Numbered from the stretch's first letter, positions 1-7,254 are shown. The stretch is DNA of 19,078 nucleotides from Anaerolineales bacterium (GCA_020060485.1 JAGVAB010000109.1:1-19078); one strand, 5' to 3'. Numbers and translations are program-made. Notes: generated by a model not told the origin, from the letters alone.

Positions 1-95
1 ACTTCTTTCTCGACGACTACCGTCTCCCGAACGACCTGCGGGGCGCAGGCGGCCAGGAGGATGAGCAGGGGGAGAAATGTCAATATGCGTTTCAT
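1..95 (-). CDS. Lipoprotein, N-terminal part only (probable ABC solute-binding protein)
   Basis: On the minus strand an ATG at 95 opens a frame that runs off the left edge. It reads MKRILTFLPLLILLAAC, then APQVVRETVVVEKEV. This is a signal peptide with a basic start, a Leu-rich core and a lipobox (LAAC, acylated Cys at residue 17). A Val/Glu/Lys-rich run straight after the lipid Cys is common in extracellular solute-binding lipoproteins of Chloroflexota, which is the basis for the guess at function. No good Shine-Dalgarno is visible; the 90 bases upstream are mostly two palindromes. Only about 31 residues are present, so the family cannot be confirmed. The secretion signal is clear. Confidence 0.6.
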   Translation of the reverse strand, partial: MKRILTFLPLLILLAACAPQVVRETVVVEKE

Positions 96-107
96 AAGTA
101 TTTTGTC

Positions 108-168
108 GTAACGACCTCAGTCGTTACAGCCCTGTGAAGTCATAAAATGCTGACGACTTTAGTCGTCA
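108..168. repeat. Two related palindromes (REP-like or operator pair)
   Basis: The first palindrome has 8-base arms GTAACGAC (108-115) and GTCGTTAC (120-127) around CTCA. The second has 8-base arms TGACGACT (151-158) and AGTCGTCA (161-168) around TT. Read on the minus strand, both share the core ACGACT-R-A-R-GTCGT. Their centres are 42 bases apart. Neither is followed by a T run, so they do not look like terminators. They lie between the hydrolase stop and the lipoprotein start. Confidence 0.6.
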
Positions 169-185
169 CTACACTCAATCAAATT

Positions 186-890
186 CTACTCGATCTTTTT
201 CACAACCTCAATTCCATTGATAGCCATGTGATACAGGAAGGTCGCGTGCAGCAAATCACCGGGGTGTGGGAAAATACCCAGTTCTTCGGCCACAGACATG
301 GGGGTGTCGTAGGTATCGACCGCATTGATCGGCACGATCACGCGCCGCTCAAGCTGGCGCTCATTGGCGTCCAGGCGCAGGTGCATGGCAAGCTGGTAGG
401 TGCACAGGTCGGTGCAGTCGCCAACCACAATGCAGGTATTGACCTGCGGATGGTCTGCCAACCAGGCATCCAGGCCGGTGTTGAGACCGGAGCTGATTGA
501 GTTTTTCTCCATAACAGTTATTTGATCGAAGAAAGGCAGGCTGGTGAATTCATCCACGGTTTCGGCTTCTTCTGTGCCGCGGATGCAATGGGGCGGGTAA
601 GCGCCAAACTCGACTGCGTCCGGTTCGTGGCTGTCCTGGGTGAGGAGGATGTGGCGTATGCCGTGCTGCCAGGCCGTTTTGAACAGGGATGCGATCGGCT
701 CGATGATGGCGGCCACGCGCGGGCTGGCCAGAGGCCCCACACTGCAAAAGCCCTTGATCACATCCACCGAGATGATGGCGACTTCCTGCGGGTTGGCAGC
801 CGCTTCTGCCAGGCGCAGGGTGGGGCGGGTTTCCAGCCAGTTCTCGACATACGGGAAAAACTCATTGGCTTGTTTCATCAGGTCATTCAT
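186..890 (-). CDS. Isochorismatase-family cysteine hydrolase, nicotinamidase-like
   Basis: This 234-residue protein has the isochorismatase/nicotinamidase layout. The probable catalytic triad is Asp43 (ISVDVIKGF), Lys129 (VMEKNS) and Cys163 (GDCTDLCT, the TDxC motif). The segment TQDSHEP at 84-90 followed by YPPHCIRGT at 98-106 matches the metal-binding part of nicotinamidases (Asp86, His88, His101). Hydrolysis of nicotinamide to nicotinate in NAD salvage is therefore the best guess, although other amidases share the fold. About 35 residues precede the core strand, a little longer than classical PncA. AGGAG (899-903) lies 8 bases before the ATG. A promoter lies at 927-954. The protein has no signal peptide and is presumably cytoplasmic. 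Confidence 0.88.
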   Translation of the reverse strand: MNDLMKQANEFFPYVENWLETRPTLRLAEAAANPQEVAIISVDVIKGFCSVGPLASPRVAAIIEPIASLFKTAWQHGIRHILLTQDSHEPDAVEFGAYPPHCIRGTEEAETVDEFTSLPFFDQITVMEKNSISSGLNTGLDAWLADHPQVNTCIVVGDCTDLCTYQLAMHLRLDANERQLERRVIVPINAVDTYDTPMSVAEELGIFPHPGDLLHATFLYHMAINGIEVVKKIE

Positions 891-926
891 ACGCGCAGCT
901 CCTGTTAGTGTAATTTGTACACGAAT

Positions 927-954
927 AGTGTAGCTTGTTTTGGCGGGATGTCAA
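927..954 (-). promoter_or_regulatory. Promoter of the nicotinamidase-like gene
   Basis: On the minus strand TTGACA (954-949) is followed after 16 bases by TACACT (932-927). The heptamer TAGTGTA occurs at 906-912 and again at 926-932 (plus-strand reading), and GTGTA/TACAC arms lie at 908-912 and 918-922. A repressor could bind around the start point. The promoter call rests on a perfect -35 and a 4/6 -10. Confidence 0.5.
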
Positions 955-990
955 GGGGGAAAAATGCAAAAAAGCCAGAGTGATCATTCT

Positions 991-1602
991 TTACGATGGC
1001 GGCCAATGCTCGAAAAACACGACTTCTTCCAGAGTTTTGCGCTGAATGGGCTGGGGTTCTTTTGCGGCATAACCGACAGGCATAAGGAACAGGCAACTGA
1101 CATTTTCCGGCAGTCCCAGGATGCGGTTGGCGCGTTCAATGTCCAGGTCGCCGATCCAGCAGGCACGCAGGCCGTGCGCCACAGCTGCCAGGAAAATTTG
1201 CGTACCAGGAATGAGGGGCGTGGCATTTTCGAAAAGGCGGGTCATGGCCAGATCATCCGGCCAGGTTTGCAACCAGGCCAGGAAATCCTGCCCGAAACGC
1301 CGCCGGTTGACCTCCAGCCCGTAATCGTCGGCGGGCAGGCTGTTCAGGCTCCAATCCAGCCGGGCGCACAGTGCGAACACCAGCGGTGCGGAGGCGATCC
1401 AGGTTTGGCCGCCGGCTGCTTCTGCCAATTGCGATTTGCGATCGGTTTCAGTAATAACCCCGATGAGATGATTCTGGCTGTTGCCGCCGGACGGCGCCAG
1501 ACGGGCGGCCTCCAGCATGTCTTGCAGGGCGTGTTGCGGGACGGGATCTGCTTTGAAGCTGCGCGCCGAGCGGCGCTGGCGGATGATGTGCATGAATTCC
1601 AT
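991..1602 (-). CDS. Nitroreductase-family FMN oxidoreductase
   Basis: This 203-residue protein is of typical nitroreductase length. The N-terminal RQRRSARSF (8-16) and APSGGNSQ (36-43) are the two FMN phosphate and ring contact segments of the family. The C-terminal block, with GLRACWIGDLDIERANRILGLPENV followed by LMPVGYAAKEP at 173-183, matches the conserved end of nitroreductases. Members are usually homodimers that pass electrons from NAD(P)H through FMN to nitro-aromatics, quinones or flavins; the substrate here cannot be read. The ATG at 1602 is preceded by a weak AAGG. The gene lies 100 bases before the nicotinamidase-like gene on the same strand, but that gene has its own promoter. 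Confidence 0.9.
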   Translation of the reverse strand: MEFMHIIRQRRSARSFKADPVPQHALQDMLEAARLAPSGGNSQNHLIGVITETDRKSQLAEAAGGQTWIASAPLVFALCARLDWSLNSLPADDYGLEVNRRRFGQDFLAWLQTWPDDLAMTRLFENATPLIPGTQIFLAAVAHGLRACWIGDLDIERANRILGLPENVSCLFLMPVGYAAKEPQPIQRKTLEEVVFFEHWPPS

Positions 1603-1665
1603 ATTCTTTACCTTGTCGGGAAGTGATTTGAATTATTCCCCTTTATTTTAAGGCCAAATGATTTG

Positions 1666-1671
1666 TATAAT
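1666..1671 (+). promoter_or_regulatory. Possible -10 box for the 1807 cluster
   Basis: A perfect TATAAT lies 136 bases before the small membrane protein gene, in the gap between two divergent genes. The -35 region at the right distance is only T-rich, with no good TTGACA match, so this is a weak candidate. The rest of 1603-1806 shows no other clear signal. Confidence 0.25.
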
Positions 1672-1806
1672 GAGATCAGGAATGGTTGTTTGCCTATTTG
1701 AACCTGGGCGCTGTCAGGAAAAAGGAGAGTTCTTCCCTGGCCCAAGTGGAGCAGGCAGGAACCTTTTTGGTAGAAAATCTTGAAATAAAGTTGAGGACAA
1801 TGCAAA

Positions 1807-2079
1807 ATGGAAAAGAAGTGGTCTCGTGAATCGCTCAAGAACCTGCGCTCGGCAATCTGGTTGATCGGGCTGGGCGTGCTGTTTTTGTTTAATCTGTTCT
1901 GGCCGGGAATCCTGATCCTGATCGGGTTGTCGATCATCATTGAGGCGGTTTTGCCGCCAGCAGAGGATGACAACCTGGCAGTCAGTTCACCAGTTGAAGC
2001 ACCCGTCGAAACACCAGAAGCGCAGGAAATAATGCCAGAGGATGGTCTATCAGAATCCCGTCCCACCGCCACTGGATGA
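1807..2079 (+). CDS. Small membrane protein with LiaI/DUF5668-like helices
   Basis: This 90-residue protein has a basic start (MEKKWSRESLKNLR). Two closely spaced hydrophobic segments follow, about residues 15-30 and 32-48 (GLGVLFLFNLF, then WPGILILIGLSIII). A Gly-rich helix, a Trp-Pro turn and a second helix resemble the LiaI/DUF5668 transmembrane module found in envelope-stress proteins. The tail from residue 50 is acidic and rich in Pro and Val and is probably soluble. GAGGA lies 9 bases before the ATG. The next gene starts inside this one, which suggests coupled translation. The function is unknown; the module assignment is by pattern only. Confidence 0.65.
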   Translation: MEKKWSRESLKNLRSAIWLIGLGVLFLFNLFWPGILILIGLSIIIEAVLPPAEDDNLAVSSPVEAPVETPEAQEIMPEDGLSESRPTATG

Positions 2080-2224
2080 GGTGCTCCATCTGGCAGCTGA
2101 TCGTCTGCCGAAGGAATGCCCGGCCTGCGGCGGCCCGGTGCGCGAGAACGCTTCGGTGGTGAAAACCGCCGGTATGGGCCAGGTGGTCTGCCCTTTTTGC
2201 GGCAGGAAGATCCCCACTGCTTGA
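2042..2224 (+). CDS. Tiny zinc-ribbon protein
   Basis: This 60-residue frame overlaps the previous gene by 38 bases. Its only recognisable feature is a four-Cys zinc ribbon: CPAC at 26-29 and CPFC at 50-53, each followed by Gly (CPACGG, CPFCGR), 20 residues apart. The ATG at 2042 directly follows AGAGG, closer than usual. A GTG at 2081, just past the stop of the upstream gene, is an alternative start that keeps both Cys pairs. The Cys spacing makes a chance ORF unlikely. It could bind nucleic acid or another protein; nothing more specific can be read. It may also be the zinc-ribbon half of a fused zinc-ribbon/membrane protein known elsewhere, split here. Confidence 0.6.
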   Translation: MVYQNPVPPPLDEVLHLAADRLPKECPACGGPVRENASVVKTAGMGQVVCPFCGRKIPTA

Positions 2225-2284
2225 TCTGCCCTCCAGTCCCCTGGCGGTTGGGAAGTCACCGCCTGATCTGAAGGTCGTAGAAAG

Positions 2285-3313
2285 ATGGATGAAGCCATGA
2301 TGCGCATGAGGAAATTGTTCCAGAGTCTGGCCGTGTGTATTTTGCTGTTGTTGAACGGTACGCCAGTGGTTCAGGCGCAGTACGAGACACCCACCACCAT
2401 CCCGGTACCCAGTCCGTACGAGTTGATTAAACGCGTGAACTGGCTGCGCAACGGCAATGGTTATGCGGCTTTGGTGATTGATCCAATTCTGATGGGCAGT
2501 GCTCAGGCTGTGGCGGAAGGGTGGGCTTACAATCAATATCTGGACCATTCTGGCGGCACACGCGAGAAGCTCATTGCTGCCGGGTACGGCGCGGGCGATG
2601 TGCCCTGGGGGACAGAAAATATTGTAAGCGGGCCGAACTTAACGATCGATCAAGTGCTCAGCAGTGCCTGGAATGACCCGCTGCACAGCATCCCGTGGGT
2701 CAATCCCAATTACCGCCACATTGGCGCCGCCATCGTGGAGAACGATGGCGAAATCTTCTATGTGCTGCATGCCGGCTACACCTCCAACGGCATTTATAAA
2801 CCGCAGACCTTCTCCACACCGGACCCGAATGCCACACCCGACCCGAGAGGCACCTCGACTGCGGCCGCCATTTCTCAGGTGATCGTAGCGGTAGTGACGT
2901 CTGCGCCAAACGCCGAGGGCCGGGTGGTGCATGTGGTGCGTCCCGGGCAATCCTTGTGGAGCATTGCCGAAGCATACGGCGTGCGGATGGCAGACCTGGC
3001 AACCATAAATGGTTTGTATGGTGATAACCCTACGCTTTATGTTGGTCAGCAATTGCTGGTAAAGATGGTCATACCTGGTCTGTCACCCACTGATACCCCT
3101 GCTCCGCCTGCAACGCCGGTACAGGCAGCATTTGCCCCCACTCCCATTCCTGTTCTGGAGGGTTTGCCCGCCGCCACCATGACCCCGACAGCTGCCATGA
3201 TCAGCAAAGAGCAGAGTGAAAAGCAGCAGCGCTGGTTGCTGTTTGGCATCCTGGCCGTATTTGGCATAGGCCTGCTGCTGGTGACGCTGGGTAGTTTTGG
3301 CAACAGATCATGA
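2285..3313 (+). CDS. Secreted CAP (SCP/PR1-like) protein with LysM domain and C-terminal membrane helix
   Basis: The 342-residue protein starts with a signal peptide (1-31, ending VVQA). A CAP domain covers about 45-166: RVNWLRNGNGYAAL at 50-63, HSGG with His88, GTENI with Glu111, then WNDPLHSIPWVNPNYRHIGAAI with His134 and His145, and YVLHAGY. A Thr/Pro linker follows. A LysM domain spans 214-259 (HVVRPGQSLWSIAEAYGV, ending YVGQQLLV). A second Pro/Thr-rich linker (263-303) leads to one hydrophobic helix (317-337). LysM binds peptidoglycan or other GlcNAc glycans, so the protein is probably anchored in the membrane and held at the wall. The biochemical activity of bacterial CAP domains is mostly unknown. 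ATGs at 2297, 2300 and 2306 are other possible starts. Confidence 0.88.
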   Translation: MDEAMMRMRKLFQSLAVCILLLLNGTPVVQAQYETPTTIPVPSPYELIKRVNWLRNGNGYAALVIDPILMGSAQAVAEGWAYNQYLDHSGGTREKLIAAGYGAGDVPWGTENIVSGPNLTIDQVLSSAWNDPLHSIPWVNPNYRHIGAAIVENDGEIFYVLHAGYTSNGIYKPQTFSTPDPNATPDPRGTSTAAAISQVIVAVVTSAPNAEGRVVHVVRPGQSLWSIAEAYGVRMADLATINGLYGDNPTLYVGQQLLVKMVIPGLSPTDTPAPPATPVQAAFAPTPIPVLEGLPAATMTPTAAMISKEQSEKQQRWLLFGILAVFGIGLLLVTLGSFGNRS

Positions 3314-3323
3314 GGAAGACAAA

Positions 3324-4664
3324 ATGACTTCGTACCATCAGGCAGTGGTGCACATGGTGGAAAAGATCGAGGGCAGACTGATCGCTGACCGGCGCGATTT
3401 TCACCGCTATGCCGAGGCGGGGTGGACGGAATTCCGCACCGCCTCACTGGTGGCGCGGCGTCTGACTGCTCTGGGGTATCAGGTATCGCTGGGGCGGGAT
3501 GTGCTGGATGCTGATGAACGCATGGGGCTGCCAGATGAAGCCAGCCTGGAGGCACACTGGCAGCGGGCGGCTGCCCAGGGCGGCGACCAAGATTTCCTGC
3601 CGGCGCTCAAAGGCGGTTTTCCAGGCGTGGTTGGCGTTCTGGTGAATGGCAAGGGACCCACCCTGGGAATGCGTTTTGAGATGGATGCCCTGGACATCCC
3701 GGAGAGCGATTCTCCGCAGCACCGTCCGCAGCGGGAGGGTTTTGCTTCGCTCAATGCTGGCGTGATGCATGCTTGCGGCCACGATGCCCATACGGCTGTT
3801 GGCCTGGGCATCGCCGAAGTGCTGACTGAGCTGTGCGAAGGCTGGCATGGGCGGCTTAAACTGATCTTCCAACCGGCAGAGGAGGGAGTGCGCGGCGCCA
3901 AAGCCATGACCGCAGCCGGGGTGGTGGATGATGTGGATATGCTGGTGGATTTTCACTTTTTCAGCGGCTGGGCTGTGGGCGAGATGGTGAGCGGGATCGA
4001 AGGCTTTGCCGCCACGCGCAAGTTTGATGCCTTCTTCCACGGGCAGGCAGCGCACGCCGGCGGCAACCCGCAAGAGGGGCGGAATGCCCTTTTGGCGGCA
4101 GCCACTACTGTGTTGAATTTATATGCCATCCCTCGACATAGTGGAGGCTCCACGCGGGTCAACGTTGGCAAGCTGACGGCTGGCAGCGGGCGTAATGTTA
4201 TCCCGGCTGAGGCGCATCTGCTGATCGAAACCCGCGGCGCCAGCAGCGAGTTGAGCGCCTATATGTTCGAGCAGGCGCAGCGTGTGCTGCTAGCCGCGGC
4301 GGATATGTATGGCTGCCGTCTGGAGGTGCGCCAGATGGGGGCAGCAGAAAGCGCCGGCAGTGATGCGGCAATGATGACCAGGGTTGAACACGCGGCCAAT
4401 ACTGTTGGCGGGTTCCGCTTTTTACCGAATTTTCAAAGTGGAGGAAGCGAGGATGTGACTTATATGATGCAACGTGTGCAGGAGCACGGCGGCCTGGCTG
4501 TTTCAGTCGGTCTGGGGGCGGATTTTCAGGGCATTCATTTTGACGACAAGCAAAGACGCACGGAAGTGCTGCGGGCGCACACCTCGTGCTATGATCTGGA
4601 TGAAAGCGCCCTGAAGCAAGCGGTGATCCTGTTTTCTGTGCTGGCCGGTGAATGCCTGCATTAA
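3324..4664 (+). CDS. AbgA-like M20 amidohydrolase (p-aminobenzoyl-glutamate hydrolase subunit A type)
   Basis: This 446-residue metallo-amidohydrolase follows E. coli AbgA through most of its length: RRDFHRYAEAGWTEFRTASLV near the start, RMGLPDE at 66-72, HACGHDAHTA at 149-158, FQPAEEGVRGA at 182-192, KFDAFFHGQAAHAG at 233-246, GSGRNVIPA and a late GSEDVTYMM. Likely metal ligands are Cys151, His153, Glu187, His211 and a C-terminal His near 419. AbgA pairs with AbgB to cleave p-aminobenzoyl-glutamate, a folate breakdown product; no abgB is present here, so another N-acyl amino acid is possible. I chose the ATG at 3324 because AGGA lies 7 bases upstream. An ATG at 3297 would overlap the CAP gene. 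The gap to that gene is 10 bases, which suggests one operon. Confidence 0.88.
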   Translation: MTSYHQAVVHMVEKIEGRLIADRRDFHRYAEAGWTEFRTASLVARRLTALGYQVSLGRDVLDADERMGLPDEASLEAHWQRAAAQGGDQDFLPALKGGFPGVVGVLVNGKGPTLGMRFEMDALDIPESDSPQHRPQREGFASLNAGVMHACGHDAHTAVGLGIAEVLTELCEGWHGRLKLIFQPAEEGVRGAKAMTAAGVVDDVDMLVDFHFFSGWAVGEMVSGIEGFAATRKFDAFFHGQAAHAGGNPQEGRNALLAAATTVLNLYAIPRHSGGSTRVNVGKLTAGSGRNVIPAEAHLLIETRGASSELSAYMFEQAQRVLLAAADMYGCRLEVRQMGAAESAGSDAAMMTRVEHAANTVGGFRFLPNFQSGGSEDVTYMMQRVQEHGGLAVSVGLGADFQGIHFDDKQRRTEVLRAHTSCYDLDESALKQAVILFSVLAGECLH

Positions 4665-4679
4665 TGTATAGACAAGTCT

Positions 4680-4708
4680 TTGACAAACCAGCATTACTTG
4701 TATATCAT
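4680..4708 (+). promoter_or_regulatory. Near-consensus promoter of the DUF1028 gene
   Basis: TTGACA (4680-4685), a 17-base spacer and TATCAT (4703-4708) give 11 of 12 consensus positions. The start point would be near 4715, about 43 bases before the ATG at 4758. This rules against a translation start at 4680 and shows that the gene is not only read through from the AbgA-like gene. Confidence 0.7.
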
Positions 4709-4757
4709 ACAGAAAAGAAATATCCACAAAGCTTCGAATGCAGGAAAGGAGTTCCAC

Positions 4758-5639
4758 ATGAAACCCATCGCTACATTTTCCATTGTGGGGTTTGATTCCC
4801 AAAAGAAAGAGTGGGGGGTGGCCGTACAATCCAAGTTTTTGGCGGTGGGGTCGGTGGTCTCGTGGGCCAGAGCCGGAGCTGGAGCCGTTGCCACGCAGTC
4901 TTACGCCAATTTGATGTACGGTGCCTGGGGGCTGGAGAAGATGGCTGCCGGTGTTTCGGCGCGGGAAACGGTTCGGCAACTGGTGACGGATGACGATGAA
5001 CGCGATTTGCGTCAGGTGGGCATGGTGGATGCTTCCGGCGAGGCGGCGGCCTACACGGGCGCTAAATGCCTTGAATGGGCCGGGCATATTGTCGGCAAGG
5101 GGTATGCCTGTCAGGGCAATATCCTGGTGGCGGGCACGGTTGAGGCCATGGCCAACCGTTTTGAAGCAGTACGCGACGGACGGGGTGAACTGGCCGACTG
5201 GTTGGTGGCAGCCCTGGAAGCCGGGCAGGAGGCCGGCGGAGACAAACGCGGCCGGCAATCGGCGGCTGTGCTGGTGGTGCGTGAGGGCGGCGGATATGGC
5301 GGCAACAATGACCGCTATCTGGACCTGCGCGTGGATGACCATCCTCACCCGATCAAGGAACTTGAGCGCCTGTTGATGATGCATCATCTTTATTTTGGCG
5401 AGGTTGACCAGGCAACAGTTGTGCCACTGGCACGGGTGGCAACTGAATTGCAGGAGATGCTGTGCCGCACCGGACATTATCACGGCCCGATCCACGGCGA
5501 TTTTGACGAAAGCACGCGTGATGCTTTGCGCAGTCTGGTGGGCATTGAGAATTTGGAAGAGCGCTGGGAGGGCAAGGAAGACGTGATCGATTTGCAGGTT
5601 CTCGAATACTTACGGGATAAATTTGGGCGACCTTTTTAG
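4758..5639 (+). CDS. DUF1028 family protein
   Basis: This 293-residue protein opens with the family signature ATFSIVGFDSQKKEWGVAVQSK, then FLAVGSVVSWARAGAGAVATQS and a glycine after Tyr (LMYGAWGLE). DUF1028 proteins have an Ntn-hydrolase-like fold and are suspected hydrolases or peptidases of unknown substrate. Residues 167-190 (RQSAAVLVV, GGYGGNNDRYLDLRVDDHP) are the second conserved block. The C-terminal 65 residues (about 228-293) fit the putative peptidoglycan-binding-like extension seen in many members. No signal peptide is visible. The ATG at 4758 has AAAGGAG 7-8 bases upstream and a promoter at the right distance; the longer frame from 4680 overlaps the promoter. DUF1028 genes often lie next to amidohydrolases, as here. 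Confidence 0.88.
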   Translation: MKPIATFSIVGFDSQKKEWGVAVQSKFLAVGSVVSWARAGAGAVATQSYANLMYGAWGLEKMAAGVSARETVRQLVTDDDERDLRQVGMVDASGEAAAYTGAKCLEWAGHIVGKGYACQGNILVAGTVEAMANRFEAVRDGRGELADWLVAALEAGQEAGGDKRGRQSAAVLVVREGGGYGGNNDRYLDLRVDDHPHPIKELERLLMMHHLYFGEVDQATVVPLARVATELQEMLCRTGHYHGPIHGDFDESTRDALRSLVGIENLEERWEGKEDVIDLQVLEYLRDKFGRPF

Positions 5640-5709
5640 ACCATTTTAAAGCCGATGCAAATTTTGATGGAAAAGGTATTTTGCAGGTATCAAGGGCAGC
5701 TGCGCGGTT

Positions 5710-6291
5710 TCATGCGTAAGGCACCCCAGCCTTGCGGGCTTCTTTCAATGCATTGGCATACCATTCCAGTTCATTCAGAAAACGTTGAATGCGGCGCTCA
5801 TAGGCGATGTCTATGGCGTTTCCCTGTTCATCAAAGGCTTCCTGAACTTTAGAGATGGGAAAAGATGTGGGTATGGTGGCCATGCCCACATGTGAAAGAT
5901 GATCACGCAAGTGACCGACTGCGCGCACCCCGCCAAACGGACCATTGGAATAGCTGGCAATGCCGGCCGGCCGCCAGCGATATTCCTGGTTGAAATGATC
6001 GATGAGATTGGTCAGGGCAGGGGGAATGGTGTGGTTATATTCCCCGCTGACAATGATGAAAGCATCTGCTTCAAGCAAGATACCGGCAATTTCTTGTAAG
6101 GCAGTGGGTGCTTCTCCTGCGGCGTAATCGTTATACAATTTGTCGATTAAAGGCAGGTCATACTGAGCGGGGTCAATCAGCACAGCCTGGTGTCCGCGTT
6201 TTTCAAGTTGATCCATGATAAACAGGGCTGCTTTGATGCCCTGCCGTTCACTGCGTACGGATCCGTAAATGAGTGAAATATTCAATGCCAT
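5710..6291 (-). CDS. NADPH-dependent FMN reductase-like flavoprotein
   Basis: This 193-residue protein has a flavodoxin-like fold. GSVRSERQG at 10-18 is the FMN phosphate loop, after the first strand ISLIYG. GEYNHTIPPALTNLIDHF at 83-100 is the conserved family block that packs on the isoalloxazine ring. GPFGGVRA at 117-124 is a third loop. Relatives include SsuE, ArsH, chromate reductase and azoreductase types, which use NAD(P)H to reduce flavin, quinones or metals; the substrate cannot be told. A start at 6324 is possible, but the ATG at 6291 has AAGGAAGAG upstream and starts directly before the first strand. The gene is convergent with the DUF1028 gene and divergent from the HEAT-repeat gene. 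Confidence 0.9.
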   Translation of the reverse strand: MALNISLIYGSVRSERQGIKAALFIMDQLEKRGHQAVLIDPAQYDLPLIDKLYNDYAAGEAPTALQEIAGILLEADAFIIVSGEYNHTIPPALTNLIDHFNQEYRWRPAGIASYSNGPFGGVRAVGHLRDHLSHVGMATIPTSFPISKVQEAFDEQGNAIDIAYERRIQRFLNELEWYANALKEARKAGVPYA

Positions 6292-6374
6292 GATACTCTT
6301 CCTTTTGATAAAGATGCACATCAATGATTTCCAATAAAATAGATGAACTTGGCTGCTATTTTCTTACTGATTAG

Positions 6375-6407
6375 CCCTGGACAAGGAGATGGGATTACAA
6401 TCCAGGG
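6375..6407 (+). promoter_or_regulatory. Hairpin in the leader of the HEAT-repeat gene
   Basis: CCCTGGA (6375-6381) and TCCAGGG (6401-6407) form a 7-base stem with a 19-base loop, just before the GGAGG at 6413. A loop this long makes a regulatory role uncertain. No convincing promoter was seen in 6292-6412. Confidence 0.3.
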
Positions 6408-6426
6408 TGCGTGGAGGATGACAGAA

Positions 6427-7173
6427 ATGACAAAAAGACAGGCGTATTGTGAAATATTGTGTGATTTGCAGGATTGGGAAACTTTCCTGCTGACCGAATC
6501 TGGCTTGCCGGGGCCGCGAGCCAACCTGGAATTGGCACAGGCCGCCGCCGATTTGGGCGATGCATTCCGTTTTGAAGCCTGGCTGAGGTTTGGGCCGGAG
6601 CTGGCCGACACCAACAGCGCGCAAGTGTTCCTGGCGGTATGCGGGGCGATTGGCCTGGGGCGGCTGCTGGCGGAAGGCGAACTGGCGCGGCTGACAGAAT
6701 TGCGCCAGTTGGCAAATGACCCGCGTTGGCGAATGCGGGAGGCGGTGTGTATGGCTTTGCAGCGTTGGGGCATGGTGGATATGCCTGCCATGCTGGCCGC
6801 AGTGGAGGATTGGGTCAGGGAGGGGACGCTGCTTGAAAAACGGGCGGCGGCAGCCGCGGTTTGTGAGCCGGTGCTGCTTAAGGATACTGCCATCGTGTTG
6901 CGGGTGTTGGCTCTGCTGGATGAGATCACTGCCGGGTTAATATCGGAAAGCGACCGGCGCAGTGCGGCATTCAAGACTTTACGCCAGGGACTGGCTTATT
7001 GCTGGAGTGTAGCCGTAGCGGCTTACCCGGAAATTGGCAAGCCTTTGATGGAGAAATGGTTGGTTTGCGAAGATCGGGACGTGCGCTGGGTCATGAAAGA
7101 AAACCTGGGCAAAGCCCGCCTGGAACGCATGGATGCGGCCTGGGTGGCGCAATGCCGGGAGAATCATTTTTAG
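6427..7173 (+). CDS. HEAT-repeat protein
   Basis: The 248-residue protein is almost all helical, with Ala/Leu/Trp/Arg-rich repeats. Segments such as LANDPRWRMREAVCMALQRWG (about 93-113) and LLEKRAAAAAVCEPVLL fit HEAT-type helix pairs. The repeated idea of Asp followed by Trp-x-x-Arg-Glu is common in the AlkD-like and PBS-lyase-type HEAT superfamilies. Late in the protein, EDRDVRWVMKENLGKARL is another repeat. No catalytic motif could be assigned, so a DNA alkylation repair role is only one option and a scaffolding role is equally likely. I chose the ATG at 6427 because GGAGG lies 9 bases upstream. The ATG at 6418 touches the GGAGG directly. Confidence 0.7.
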   Translation: MTKRQAYCEILCDLQDWETFLLTESGLPGPRANLELAQAAADLGDAFRFEAWLRFGPELADTNSAQVFLAVCGAIGLGRLLAEGELARLTELRQLANDPRWRMREAVCMALQRWGMVDMPAMLAAVEDWVREGTLLEKRAAAAAVCEPVLLKDTAIVLRVLALLDEITAGLISESDRRSAAFKTLRQGLAYCWSVAVAAYPEIGKPLMEKWLVCEDRDVRWVMKENLGKARLERMDAAWVAQCRENHF

Positions 7174-7232
7174 AGTCTGGCTTTGGGAAAGAGCGTGATC
7201 ATTTCATCAGGCTGCCATCGGTCATAAAAAAA

Positions 7233-7254
7233 CGGGCGGCACAAAGGCCGCCCG
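7233..7254 (-). terminator. Intrinsic terminator of the 7272-7661 membrane protein gene
   Basis: CGGGCGGC (7233-7240) and GCCGCCCG (7247-7254) form an 8-base GC stem with a 6-base loop. The plus-strand A run at 7226-7232 becomes seven T after the stem on the minus strand. It lies 17 bases past the minus-strand stop. Confidence 0.85.

Noticed and set aside
2243..2263. GGCGGT/ACCGCC hairpin before the CAP-LysM gene
   Set aside because: Short stem, 9-base loop and no T run; too weak to call as a regulatory element.
1982..2548. Minus-strand 188-residue ORF opposite the small protein genes
   Set aside because: His- and Gln-rich composition typical of an antisense shadow; the plus-strand genes have Cys motifs, a signal peptide and domains.
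5640..5709. TGCAAA/TTTGCA arms between the convergent DUF1028 and FMN reductase genes
   Set aside because: A six-base stem with a long loop and no T run; not convincing as a terminator.
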